17,192 bases of DNA. Source: an uncultured Clostridia bacterium. Its GTDB lineage: Bacteria > Bacillota > Clostridia > TANB77 > CAG-508. The first letter of the stretch is position 1. Every line of letters begins with the position of its first letter. The notes beneath the pieces are model-generated. The model was given only the letters and a program-made list of their open reading frames with translations, was not told the DNA's origin and searched no databases. This document shows positions 1 through 6,241 of this stretch, in pieces. Where the stretch lies: the NCBI GenBank assembly GCA_948585895.1, contig CAPBNZ010000039.1:1-17192 (forward strand). The letters are read 5' to 3'. The position numbers and the translations under genes were made by a program.

Positions 1-54
1 CCCTATTTCTACTCTTTTTTCCTTTGGTAAATCTACTCCTGCTATACGAGCCAT
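1..54 (-). CDS. rpsM: 30S ribosomal protein S13, N-terminal fragment (cut by window edge)
   Basis: Only the first 18 codons are present. They read MARIAGVDLPKEKRVEIG, the characteristic S13 N-terminus, and the rest lies beyond the left edge. S13 sits in the head of the 30S subunit and contacts the P-site tRNA and the 50S subunit. The ATG follows a strong SD (GGAGGTGCAAAAAAT). rpmJ lies upstream, as is usual at the start of the alpha operon, but the spacer is unusually long (235 nt) and full of inverted repeats. Identity is secure despite the short fragment. Confidence 0.93.
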   Translation of the reverse strand, partial: MARIAGVDLPKEKRVEIG

Positions 55-289
55 ATTTTTTGCACCTCCAAAATATAATTCATTATTTCCTATTAACAAA
101 TCTAAACATTTGAAACATTAAGATTTGTTCTTGTTTGTCCTAAAATCTTTTAAAGGTGAAATGCTACTGGTGTTTACCCCAGCCTCTTTAAAAACTTTAA
201 GACATATATATAAACACAAATTTGATATGTAATTTCCATTTTATGGATTCACAGCCGCTACCTAATTTGTGTTATGAACAATGTAAGGA
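55..289 (-). promoter_or_regulatory. Structured spacer upstream of rpsM
   Basis: This 235-nt spacer holds no gene. In transcript order it has four parts. First is a 10-bp perfect inverted repeat, AACACAAATT/AATTTGTGTT (264-273 with 213-222), with a small TCCAT-AAA-ATGGA hairpin inside. Second is GGGGTAAACACC (169-180), which matches the 5' arm of the hairpin family seen elsewhere in the operon. Third is a hairpin AAGATTT/AAATCTT (143-149 with 120-126). Fourth is a competing 9-bp hairpin AACAAATCT/AGATTTGTT (121-129 with 95-103). The last two share bases 120-129 and cannot form together. The pairings are visible in the sequence; a role in controlling rpsM is inference. Confidence 0.5.
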
Positions 290-403
290 TTAACCTTGTC
301 TTTGTTTGTGTTTAGGGTTTTCACAAATAACTCTAATAACACCTTTTCTTTTTATTACTTTACATTTATCGCACATTTTCTTTACTGATGGTCTTACCTT
401 CAT
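290..403 (-). CDS. rpmJ: 50S ribosomal protein L36
   Basis: The 37 codons start MKVRPSVKKMCDKCKVIKRK and end NPKHKQRQG, the normal length and sequence of bacterial L36. It is the zinc-binding (C+) form, with ligands C11, C14, C27 and H32. L36 binds domain V of 23S rRNA in the large subunit. The start is an ATG behind GAGGAGGTGCAAAA. It lies between infA and rpsM, the standard Firmicutes order. Its SD context is identical over 18 nt to that of rplO, and the spacer upstream carries a copy of the recurrent hairpin. Confidence 0.97.
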   Translation of the reverse strand: MKVRPSVKKMCDKCKVIKRKGVIRVICENPKHKQRQG

Positions 404-428
404 TTTTTGCACCTCCTCTTTCTGATAA

Positions 429-484
429 CAGGGAACATACCTTACCTCTTGTTATATCTCTTTTGGGTTAAGGAATGTCCCCTA
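429..484 (-). promoter_or_regulatory. Recurrent r-protein hairpin, copy upstream of rpmJ
   Basis: The 5' arm TAGGGGACAT (475-484) pairs over 10 positions, two of them G-U, with ATGTTCCCTG (429-438). It is preceded by AAGGG and followed by TTATCAGAAAGAGGAGG, the SD of rpmJ. The layout matches the copies before rpsE, rplF and rplN: GGG-rich 5' arm, CCCT 3' arm, a TCA/AGAAAG tail, then the SD. A competing pairing TAAGG/CCTTA overlaps the 5' arm. Confidence 0.5.
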
Positions 485-560
485 CCCTTACGATTAAGTG
501 TTTATGTTTCGTTCTCTGCTTTATATAATAATTGGGTTAATTGCTAATTTAGTTTATTTC

Positions 561-779
561 TTATTTTGCTCTCCAAGTGATTCTTCCTCTTGTTAAATCA
601 TAAGGTGATAATTCAAGTTTTACCTTATCTCCTGGTAAAATTTTAATATAATTCATTCTTAACTTTCCAGATATGTGAGCTAATATTTGATGTCCATTTT
701 CAAGTTCTACTTTGAAGTTTGTATTTGGTAAGGCTTCTACAACCGTTCCTTCTACTTCAATAACATCCTCTTTTGCCAA
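561..779 (-). CDS. infA: Translation initiation factor IF-1
   Basis: IF-1 binds the 30S A site during initiation. The 72-codon product begins MAKEDVIEVEGTV and is a single S1-like OB fold ending DLTRGRITWRAK; 72 aa is exactly the usual length. The start is a TTG at 777-779. AAGGAGGG lies seven bases upstream, and starting there restores the canonical N-terminus; an upstream ATG in frame would add eight foreign residues and lies 5' of the SD. It sits between map and rpmJ, as in Bacillus and Clostridium. No KOW-domain L14e-like gene lies between map and infA. A short hairpin (CAAAATA/TATTTTG) occupies the 86-nt spacer upstream. Confidence 0.95.
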   Translation of the reverse strand: MAKEDVIEVEGTVVEALPNTNFKVELENGHQILAHISGKLRMNYIKILPGDKVKLELSPYDLTRGRITWRAK

Positions 780-815
780 TTTTTTTCCCTCCTTAAAGAG
801 CATATATTGATTTTA

Positions 816-837
816 GCACAAAATATCGCTATTTTGC
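816..837 (-). promoter_or_regulatory. Hairpin in the map-infA spacer
   Basis: GCAAAATA and TATTTTGTGC form a stem of about nine pairs with a single bulged base and a GCGA loop of the GNRA class. It lies about 36 nt upstream of the infA start. No U-run follows it, so it is not an intrinsic terminator. It may be a processing or stability element. Confidence 0.4.
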
Positions 838-865
838 ATAATAACTACTGTATTATACATCATTT

Positions 866-1636
866 CTAAAGCATTGTCAATATTTCTGGCTCTTTTTCTG
901 TAATTAAAATTGTATTTTCATAATGTGCTGCTAAGCTACCATCTTCTGTAATTATTGTCCAACCATCATCTAGTTCTAAGATATTTGGTTTTCCTGCTAT
1001 TACCATGGGTTCTATTGCTAATGTCATACCTGGTTCTAATCGAATTCCTCTTCCTGCCTTTCCATAATTAGGTATTCCTGGCTCTTCATGCATCTCTTTT
1101 CCAATACCATGTCCTTGAAATTCTTTTACGACAGAATATCCTTGCGAGTGAACATACTCTCCAATTGCATGGCATACATCTCCAACTCTATTTCCTGCTT
1201 TAGCATATTGAATTCCTTCAAAAAAAGCTTGCTTTGTGACTTGTACTAATCTTTGTGCTTCTTTTGAAACTTCTCCCACCAAAAAAGTCCTTGCTGCATC
1301 TCCATTATATCCATTCTTTAAGGCTACTGTATCAATACTTACAATATCACCTTGTTTTATTATTCTATCCTTTGACGGTATTCCATGAATTACTTCATCA
1401 TTAATGGATACACATATAGATGCTGGAAAAGGTGGTATTCCTCTAATTCCGATGTCATATCCTTTTTCTGCTGGAATAGCTCCTAAACTTCTCATTTTTT
1501 GTTCAGCTATTTGGTCTAACTCCCAAGTTGACATACCTGGCTTAATTTTTTGCTCTAATTCTTGATAAGTTAATGCAACAACTTTGCATACTTCTCTCAT
1601 GAATTCTATCTCTTTTTTTGATTTAATTGTTACCAA
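866..1636 (-). CDS. map: Methionine aminopeptidase, type I
   Basis: This enzyme removes the initiator Met from new cytosolic proteins. The 256-residue pita-bread fold has all five metal ligands: D102, D113, H176 (in QGHGIGKEMHEEP), E209 (in AIEPM) and E240 (in HYENT). The substrate-facing histidines H84 and H183 are also present. The N-terminus MVTIKSKKEIEFMREV is typical of the family. The start is a TTG at 1634-1636 behind GGGAGAG; the next ATG (residue 13) would remove a conserved helix. It lies 39 nt after adk and upstream of infA, the standard order. The length is normal and nothing is missing. Confidence 0.96.
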   Translation of the reverse strand: MVTIKSKKEIEFMREVCKVVALTYQELEQKIKPGMSTWELDQIAEQKMRSLGAIPAEKGYDIGIRGIPPFPASICVSINDEVIHGIPSKDRIIKQGDIVSIDTVALKNGYNGDAARTFLVGEVSKEAQRLVQVTKQAFFEGIQYAKAGNRVGDVCHAIGEYVHSQGYSVVKEFQGHGIGKEMHEEPGIPNYGKAGRGIRLEPGMTLAIEPMVIAGKPNILELDDGWTIITEDGSLAAHYENTILITEKEPEILTML

Positions 1637-1675
1637 CTTTGGTCTCTCCCTTAATTCAAAATTATAAACAATGCC

Positions 1676-2344
1676 TTAATTTTTTTTGATATCTTCTATA
1701 ATAACTCTTGCTACATCTTTTCCCATTCTGTTAATTGATGTACTTACCACTTCTGTTCTTAATACACCTTTTGCTTCATAATATTCCACCAATGGACTAG
1801 TTTGTTCTTCATATATTTCCAATCGTCTATTGATTGCTTCCGAATTTGAATCATCTTCTCTTTGCTTTAATGTAGCTCCACATTTATCACATATCCCCTC
1901 TACTTTAGGTGGGTGAAGCTTGGTGTTGTAAGTTGCCTTGCACTCTTGGTTACTACATACTCTTCTTGTTAACATTCTATCAATAAGTTCTTCTTTTGGG
2001 GTAGACAAATTGATAACCAAATCTACTTTTTTTCCTAGCTTTTCTAGAATTTCATCTAATTTTTTTGCTTGCTGTGTCGTCCTTGGAAATCCGTCTAAAA
2101 TACTACCCTCTTGTGCATCTTTTTGGTTTAATCTATTAATTACCATAGGAACTGTTATTTCATCTGGTACTAATTCTCCCCTTGCTATATATTTCTCTGC
2201 TTCTATTCCCAATTCTGTTTTTTCGCTTATATTTTTTCTAAAAATATCTCCTGTTGAAATTTGTGGCCATTTCATTTCTTCACTAATAAGTCCTGCTATT
2301 GTTCCCTTTCCTGTTCCTTGTGCTCCTAGCATTATGATTACCAT
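1676..2344 (-). CDS. adk: Adenylate kinase
   Basis: Catalyses ATP + AMP = 2 ADP in the cytosol. With the ATG at 2344 the product is 222 aa and begins MVIIMLGAQGTGKGT; the GTG (2353) and ATG (2350) upstream sit too close to GAGGAG to be the start. The P-loop (residues 7-15) reads GAQGTGKGT in place of the usual GPPGAGKGT but keeps the catalytic lysine K13. The NMP-binding region includes TGDIFR and LDGFPRT (83-89). The LID is the long zinc type with C130, C135, C152 and C155; the first pair is spaced C-x4-C. It sits between secY and map. The upstream spacer is long and folded. Confidence 0.96.
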   Translation of the reverse strand: MVIIMLGAQGTGKGTIAGLISEEMKWPQISTGDIFRKNISEKTELGIEAEKYIARGELVPDEITVPMVINRLNQKDAQEGSILDGFPRTTQQAKKLDEILEKLGKKVDLVINLSTPKEELIDRMLTRRVCSNQECKATYNTKLHPPKVEGICDKCGATLKQREDDSNSEAINRRLEIYEEQTSPLVEYYEAKGVLRTEVVSTSINRMGKDVARVIIEDIKKN

Positions 2345-2528
2345 ATCCATCACTCCTCTATCAAAATTTCAGATTATTTTTAAACTAACTAATAATCTTT
2401 ATCCTATTTACTAAAAACGCAGAGTAATCACGATAAAAATTATTAGGTTGCCAAAAGAATTTGTTCTACCCCTTTGGCAACTTTTTATCAAAGAGACGAT
2501 GATTTTTTCCTCCGTCCCTAAAATCATT
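2345..2528 (-). promoter_or_regulatory. Structured spacer upstream of adk
   Basis: The 184-nt spacer between secY and adk contains two strong inverted repeats. The first, ATGATTTT/AAAATCAT (2520-2527 with 2499-2506), begins next to the secY stop codon and encloses AGGGACGGAGG. The second is the nine-pair stem GTTGCCAAA/TTTGGCAAC (2447-2481), extended by GATAAAAA/TTTTTATC (2482-2489 with 2432-2439) with a seven-base bulge on one side. Neither is a classical terminator in the gene direction. They may be a species-specific intergenic repeat or an RNA element that uncouples adk from secY. Confidence 0.45.
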
Positions 2529-3848
2529 CTATTCTAAGAATCCTTTATAGTGTCTCATTGCTAATTGAGATTCTAATTGTTGTACTGTTTCTAAGGCAAC
2601 TCCTACAACGATTAATATAGAGGTACCTCCAAATGCGATATTTAAGTTTGTAAACCTTAATAACATTGGTAGTATTGCTATAACTGCTAAGAATAATCCT
2701 CCAAACATGGTTAGTTTTGAGATGATTGATGATAAATATTCTGTTGTTGGTTTACCAGCTCTAATTCCTGGTATAAATCCACCATTTTTCTTAATATTGT
2801 TTGATACTTCTGCTGGATTAAAGGTTGCATAGGTATAGAAAAATGTGAATCCAATGATTAATAGTAAATAAACAAGAGCGTTTGCTATTGAATAACCAAT
2901 TCCTACATTAGAAGTAGAAGTGGCAATTGAAAAATTATATAGTCCTGCTAGAAGTCCTGTTTGATTTGCTATATCTGGTACAAATATTTGAATAATCATC
3001 GCTGGAAATGTCATAAAGGATGAAGCAAAAATAACTGGCATTACTCCTGCCATAGCAAGTTTTAATGGTATATGTGTACTTTGTGCTCCTACCATTTTTC
3101 TTCCTACTACTTTTTTAGAATATTGTACTGGTACTCTTCTTTCAGCTTGTTGTACAAATACAACTCCTGCTACTAAAACTAAAGCACCAATTATGATACC
3201 AATTGCTGTTAGTAAACCTGTTGTACTAAATCCTGCTTCTGGCATCATAATACTCCATAAAGTTGTTATTCCACTTGGCAATCTTGAAACAATTCCTATA
3301 AAAATTAATAGCGAAATTCCATTTCCAATTCCTTTATTGGTAATTTGATCTCCTAACCACATAAGTAGTGATGTACCTGCTACTAATCCTGTTATTACTA
3401 ATGCTCCTGTTAAGAAGCTATTATTAACAAATATTCCAGAAGATTTATAAGATAAATATAATCCAATTGCTTCTATAAATGCTAAAACAATCGTTAACAT
3501 TTTAGTATATTTATTGATTCTTCTTCTTCCTTCTTCTCCCCCTTCTTTGGTCAATCTTTCTAAAGAAGGTATAATCATTGCTAATAATTGAATTACTATA
3601 GAGGCTGTTATATAGGGACTAATTGACATGGCAAAAACAGAAAATCTCGAAAATGCTCCTCCTGAAATCATATCTATTAATCCTGCTAATCCATTTGTAT
3701 TTCCCATTGCCTCATTTAAAGCTATATTATTAATTCCTGGAACTGTAATATAACATCCAAATCTAAATACGACAATTAATACTAATGTATATAACAATCT
3801 TTTTCTTACATCAGGTGTTGAAATTGCATTTTTGATTGTCTTAAACAA
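2529..3848 (-). CDS. secY: Protein translocase subunit SecY
   Basis: SecY is the pore-forming subunit of the SecYEG channel in the cytoplasmic membrane. The 439-residue, ten-helix protein has the plug region (about 54-66), the helix TM2 stretch FAMSISPYITASIVIQLL, GDQITNKGIGNGISL (166-180), the cytoplasmic loop QQAERRVPVQY (233-243), the loop GGFIPGIRAGKPT (356-368) and the last helix GGTSILIVVGVALET. The start is a TTG (3846-3848) directly abutting the rplO stop codon, with GAGGTG six bases upstream inside the end of rplO. Translation is therefore probably coupled to L15. No ATG fits the N-terminus. Confidence 0.97.
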   Translation of the reverse strand: MFKTIKNAISTPDVRKRLLYTLVLIVVFRFGCYITVPGINNIALNEAMGNTNGLAGLIDMISGGAFSRFSVFAMSISPYITASIVIQLLAMIIPSLERLTKEGGEEGRRRINKYTKMLTIVLAFIEAIGLYLSYKSSGIFVNNSFLTGALVITGLVAGTSLLMWLGDQITNKGIGNGISLLIFIGIVSRLPSGITTLWSIMMPEAGFSTTGLLTAIGIIIGALVLVAGVVFVQQAERRVPVQYSKKVVGRKMVGAQSTHIPLKLAMAGVMPVIFASSFMTFPAMIIQIFVPDIANQTGLLAGLYNFSIATSTSNVGIGYSIANALVYLLLIIGFTFFYTYATFNPAEVSNNIKKNGGFIPGIRAGKPTTEYLSSIISKLTMFGGLFLAVIAILPMLLRFTNLNIAFGGTSILIVVGVALETVQQLESQLAMRHYKGFLE

Positions 3849-4283
3849 TTAAATCACCTCGGTCTTTCCGCCTAAAGCTTCTATTTGTTCTTTTGCCTTT
3901 GCTGTAAATCTCTTTGCTTTAACATTTAATTTTCTCTCTAATTTTCCTGTTGCTAAAACTACAATTCCATCATTAATTTTCCCAATAATTCTTTCTTCTA
4001 ATAAAGTTTCTGCAGTAACATCTGTTGCTTTAGATTTATTTAACATAGTTAATGTTACTTCTGTATAATTTTTAGCATGAATATTTGTGAAACCTCTTTT
4101 TGGTAATCTTCTATATAATGGTGTTTGACCACCTTCGAAACCTCTTCTTACGCCTCCACCACTTCTTGCTTTTTGACCTTTATGTCCTCTTCCTGATGTT
4201 TTACCATTTCCAGAAGCCATTCCACGTCCTACTCTATTTCTTTTTACTTTTTTTACAGCTGGTTTTAATTCATTTAGTTTCAT
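3849..4283 (-). CDS. rplO: 50S ribosomal protein L15
   Basis: A 144-residue assembly protein of the large subunit. It starts MKLNELKPAVKKVKRNRVGR, followed by the glycine-rich RNA-binding stretch GMASGNGKTSGRGHKGQKAR, and ends LGGKTEVI. The ATG at 4283 is chosen because GAGGAGGTG precedes it and the family motif starts there. The frame stays open for 41 more codons upstream, but that part has no L15 character and is leader. Usually rpmD (L30) lies between rpsE and rplO; here there is only a 214-nt structured spacer. Confidence 0.96.
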   Translation of the reverse strand: MKLNELKPAVKKVKRNRVGRGMASGNGKTSGRGHKGQKARSGGGVRRGFEGGQTPLYRRLPKRGFTNIHAKNYTEVTLTMLNKSKATDVTAETLLEERIIGKINDGIVVLATGKLERKLNVKAKRFTAKAKEQIEALGGKTEVI

Positions 4284-4497
4284 TTTGTACTTTGCACCTC
4301 CTCTTTCTAATGCAATACTGACAACACTCGTTCCTATATAAGGCTTAAAAAATAATAAATTACACCTTAAGTTGGCAGCATTGTTTTTTATAACAAGAGA
4401 AATCACTTCTTTTACCTATGATAATTTCTCTAACAATAGGTATGTATAACGTCATTTATTAATAAGTGCTTCCCTCTATTTCTAATTTTAATATTTT
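4284..4497 (-). promoter_or_regulatory. Structured spacer upstream of rplO, where rpmD (L30) is normally found
   Basis: No L30-like reading frame is visible here. In transcript order the segments ACCTAT (4441-4436), AGAGAAATTAT (4431-4421), ATAGGT (4419-4414) and GTGATTTCTCT (4406-4396) pair in an a-b-a'-b' pattern. That gives either a pseudoknot or two exclusive hairpins. TAATAAAT/ATTTATTA may close the whole domain. Close to the SD, GAGTGTTGTCAG...TTAGAAAGAGGAGG resembles the 3' side of the recurrent hairpin, and AGCACTT further upstream can pair with GAGTGTT, so this may be a degenerate copy. Confidence 0.45.
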
Positions 4498-4983
4498 CTA
4501 TAAAATATCTTCTACTTTTTTACCTCTTTTTTTAGCTACTTCTTCTACTGTTTGCATAGCTTTTAGTCCTTCAATTGTAGCATAAACAACGTTTCTTGGA
4601 TTATTCGTTCCAATAACTTTTGTTCTTATGTTTTTGTAACCTGCTAATTCCATAACTGGTCTTACACTTCCTCCTGCTATAATACCAGTACCAACTGCAG
4701 CTGGTTTTAACATAACTTTAGCACTTCCAAAAGTTCCAATGTATTCGTGAGGCACTGTTGTATCAACAATTGGTACTTCAACTAAGTTCTTTTTCGCTTC
4801 TTGAATTGCTTTTTTGATAGCATCTGGAACTTCTGCTGCTTTACCATTTCCAACACCTACATGACCGTTTTCGTCTCCTACTACTACTACAGCACTAAAT
4901 CGAAACGTTCTTCCACCTTTAACAACTTTAGCAACTCTATTAATAGCAACAACTTTTTCTTTTAATTCATTTTTTTCTTCCAT
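4498..4983 (-). CDS. rpsE: 30S ribosomal protein S5
   Basis: S5 lies at the mRNA entry side of the 30S subunit and affects decoding fidelity. The 161 residues contain the N-terminal double-stranded-RNA-binding-like domain with GGRTFRFSAVVVVGDENG (23-40) and HVGVGNGKAAEV, then the C-terminal domain with GGSVRPVMELAGYKNIRTKVIG. Length and motifs are normal. The ATG is 14 nt from GGAGG, wider than in the neighbouring genes. It follows rplR and a copy of the recurrent hairpin. The usual next gene, rpmD, is missing and rplO follows instead. Confidence 0.97.
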   Translation of the reverse strand: MEEKNELKEKVVAINRVAKVVKGGRTFRFSAVVVVGDENGHVGVGNGKAAEVPDAIKKAIQEAKKNLVEVPIVDTTVPHEYIGTFGSAKVMLKPAAVGTGIIAGGSVRPVMELAGYKNIRTKVIGTNNPRNVVYATIEGLKAMQTVEEVAKKRGKKVEDIL

Positions 4984-5020
4984 AGGGTTTTGTTAATCCT
5001 CCTTTTCTTTTTCTAATGGC

Positions 5021-5074
5021 AAGGGACACTATTTTACCTTTAGCGATTTGTCTATGGCAAAAGTGTTCACCCTT
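5021..5074 (-). promoter_or_regulatory. Recurrent r-protein hairpin, copy upstream of rpsE
   Basis: The 5' arm AAGGGTGAACACT (5062-5074) pairs with AGTGTCCCTT (5021-5030). The pairing is perfect apart from a TGA bulge in the 5' arm and gives ten base pairs. The tail GCCATTAGAAAAAG leads straight to the SD AAAAGGAGG. This is the best-preserved copy of the family. A second TTGCCATAGA/TTGCCATTAGA similarity within it suggests an internal duplication. Confidence 0.6.
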
Positions 5075-5092
5075 TTTTTATTCTTCCATACT

Positions 5093-5452
5093 TTAGAATT
5101 TCAATCCGCCTTCTCTTGCTGCTTCTGCTAATTCTTTAACAACACCATGATAAATATATCCACCACGGTCAAAAACTACTGTTTCAATCTTTTTGTCCAA
5201 TGCTTTTTTAGCAATTAATGTTCCTAATTCTTTAGCAGCTAGTTTATTAGCATATTTATTTTTTACTTCTTTATCTAATGTTGAAGCTGATACTAATGTA
5301 TTTCCTGCAACATCATCGATAATTTGTACATATAAGTTTGTATTACTTCTATATACACATAATCTTGGTCTATCTAGTGTTCCAGATATTTTTCTTCTAA
5401 CACGAATATGTCTTCTTGTTCTTTCCATTTTTCTATCTGTCTTTTTAACCAT
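5093..5452 (-). CDS. rplR: 50S ribosomal protein L18
   Basis: L18 binds 5S rRNA and joins it to the central protuberance with L5. The 119-residue product starts MVKKTDRKMERTRRHIRVRRKISG and has RPRLCVYRSNTNLYVQIIDD, the core 5S-binding fold, ending AREGGLKF. The ATG at 5452 lies eight bases after GGAG. A longer reading (start at 5497) is rejected because it precedes the SD and adds a non-family N-terminus. It follows rplF across a 169-nt spacer enclosed by 19-bp inverted repeats. Confidence 0.96.
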   Translation of the reverse strand: MVKKTDRKMERTRRHIRVRRKISGTLDRPRLCVYRSNTNLYVQIIDDVAGNTLVSASTLDKEVKNKYANKLAAKELGTLIAKKALDKKIETVVFDRGGYIYHGVVKELAEAAREGGLKF

Positions 5453-5498
5453 TTCTATTACTCCTTTCCTAAAATCAAGTTTCATTCCATTAACCATA

Positions 5499-5621
5499 AT
5501 TTTAATCTAATTTAGTAGATTGTACCTTGTTGTTAAATTACCCAATCTGATAACCTATACTGGCATGTCTGAATTTGAGAAACCTATCCCAAATGTGCAA
5601 GATACTAAATTTCATTAAAAT
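5499..5621 (-). repeat. 123-bp element with 19-bp inverted ends in the rplF-rplR spacer
   Basis: The two ends, 5499-5517 and 5603-5621, are reverse complements at 17 of 19 positions (ATTTTAAT-xx-AATTTAGTA). The outer end abuts the rplF stop codon exactly. The inside has AGATTG/CAATCT and repeated ATAGGTT segments. Length and position after a stop codon resemble the two 125-bp elements near rplE and rplN, but the cores do not match. It may be a related mobile-type element or a long RNA stem. Confidence 0.5.
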
Positions 5622-6158
5622 TTATTTTCCTGTCTTACCTTCTTTACGTCTAATAACTTCATCAGCATATTTAATACCTTTACCTCTATATACTTCTGGT
5701 GGTCTTTTTGTTCTAATAACAGCTGCTGTCTGACCAACAACTTCTTTATCAATTCCTTTTACAATGATAGTATTTGGATTTGGAACATCAAAAGTAATTC
5801 CTTCTGGTGCTTCAAAGATAACTGGATGTGAGTAACCTAAAGTTAAATTTAAATTATTTCCTTGTTTTGCTACTCTATATCCAACACCATTAATTTGTAA
5901 TTCCTTACTATAGCTATCTGTTACACCAACAATCATATTGTTAATTAATGTTCTAGTTAAACCATGTAAACTTCTGTTAGCTGGTTCATCATTTTTTCTG
6001 GTAACTTTGATTATATTTCCTTCCATTTCAACAGAAATATTTCTATGTATTTCTCTTTCTAACGTACCTTTTGGTCCTGTTACAGTAATGTTTTTTCCAT
6101 CAATTTTGACTTGTACTTCTGATGGTACTGTAATAGGTTTATTTCCTATTCTTGACAT
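5622..6158 (-). CDS. rplF: 50S ribosomal protein L6
   Basis: L6 lies near the factor-binding site of the large subunit. The 178-residue protein is of normal length and shows the tandem L6 folds. The first has MSRIGNKPITVPSEVQVKI and VTGPKGTLEREIH; the second has LQINGVGYRVAKQGNNLNLTLGYSHPV, then PPEVYRGKGIKYADEVIRRKEGK, the conserved C-terminus. The ATG has AAAAGGAGGG upstream. It lies between rpsH and rplR, as is standard. A compact copy of the recurrent hairpin lies before its SD. Confidence 0.97.
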   Translation of the reverse strand: MSRIGNKPITVPSEVQVKIDGKNITVTGPKGTLEREIHRNISVEMEGNIIKVTRKNDEPANRSLHGLTRTLINNMIVGVTDSYSKELQINGVGYRVAKQGNNLNLTLGYSHPVIFEAPEGITFDVPNPNTIIVKGIDKEVVGQTAAVIRTKRPPEVYRGKGIKYADEVIRRKEGKTGK

Positions 6159-6190
6159 ATTAGGTTTTCCCTCCTTTTCTTTCTACTGAC

Positions 6191-6215
6191 AAGGGATACT
6201 TTTTTGTTTACCCTT
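6191..6215 (-). promoter_or_regulatory. Recurrent r-protein hairpin, compact copy upstream of rplF
   Basis: AAGGGTAAAC (6206-6215) and GTATCCCTT (6191-6199) are separated by only six A residues, making a 25-nt minimal version: five outer pairs, a mismatched TAA/AT middle and a closing AC/GT. The tail GTCAGTAGAAAG and the SD AAAAGGAGGG follow. The large difference in loop length from other copies shows that the arms, not the loop, are the conserved part. Confidence 0.5.
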
Positions 6216-6241
6216 ATTTAATCTTCAAACTTGATTACGAC

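Noticed and set aside
520..547. Internal promoter for rpmJ-rpsM (TTAGCA, 16 nt, TATAAA on the minus strand)
   Set aside because: The -35 match is poor and such A/T runs are frequent in this DNA; it is possible but not supported enough to list.
1938..2414. Plus-strand open frames opposite adk and most r-protein genes
   Set aside because: They lie antisense to clearly identified genes, lack SD sites and have no family character; they are coding shadows.
2447..2489. Plus-strand intrinsic terminator (GTTGCC...GGCAAC followed by TTTTTATC)
   Set aside because: No plus-strand gene precedes it; the T-run pairs with an A-run on the other side, so it is better seen as part of a longer inverted repeat.
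4284..4406. The 41-codon upstream extension of rplO as a remnant of L30 or an N-terminal extension of L15
   Set aside because: Its residues resemble neither L30 nor L15, and the SD lies directly before the inner ATG.
5453..5497. Longer N-terminus for L18 (and similarly for S3 and L5)
   Set aside because: The added codons precede or contain the SD and do not match the families; the inner ATGs give canonical N-termini.
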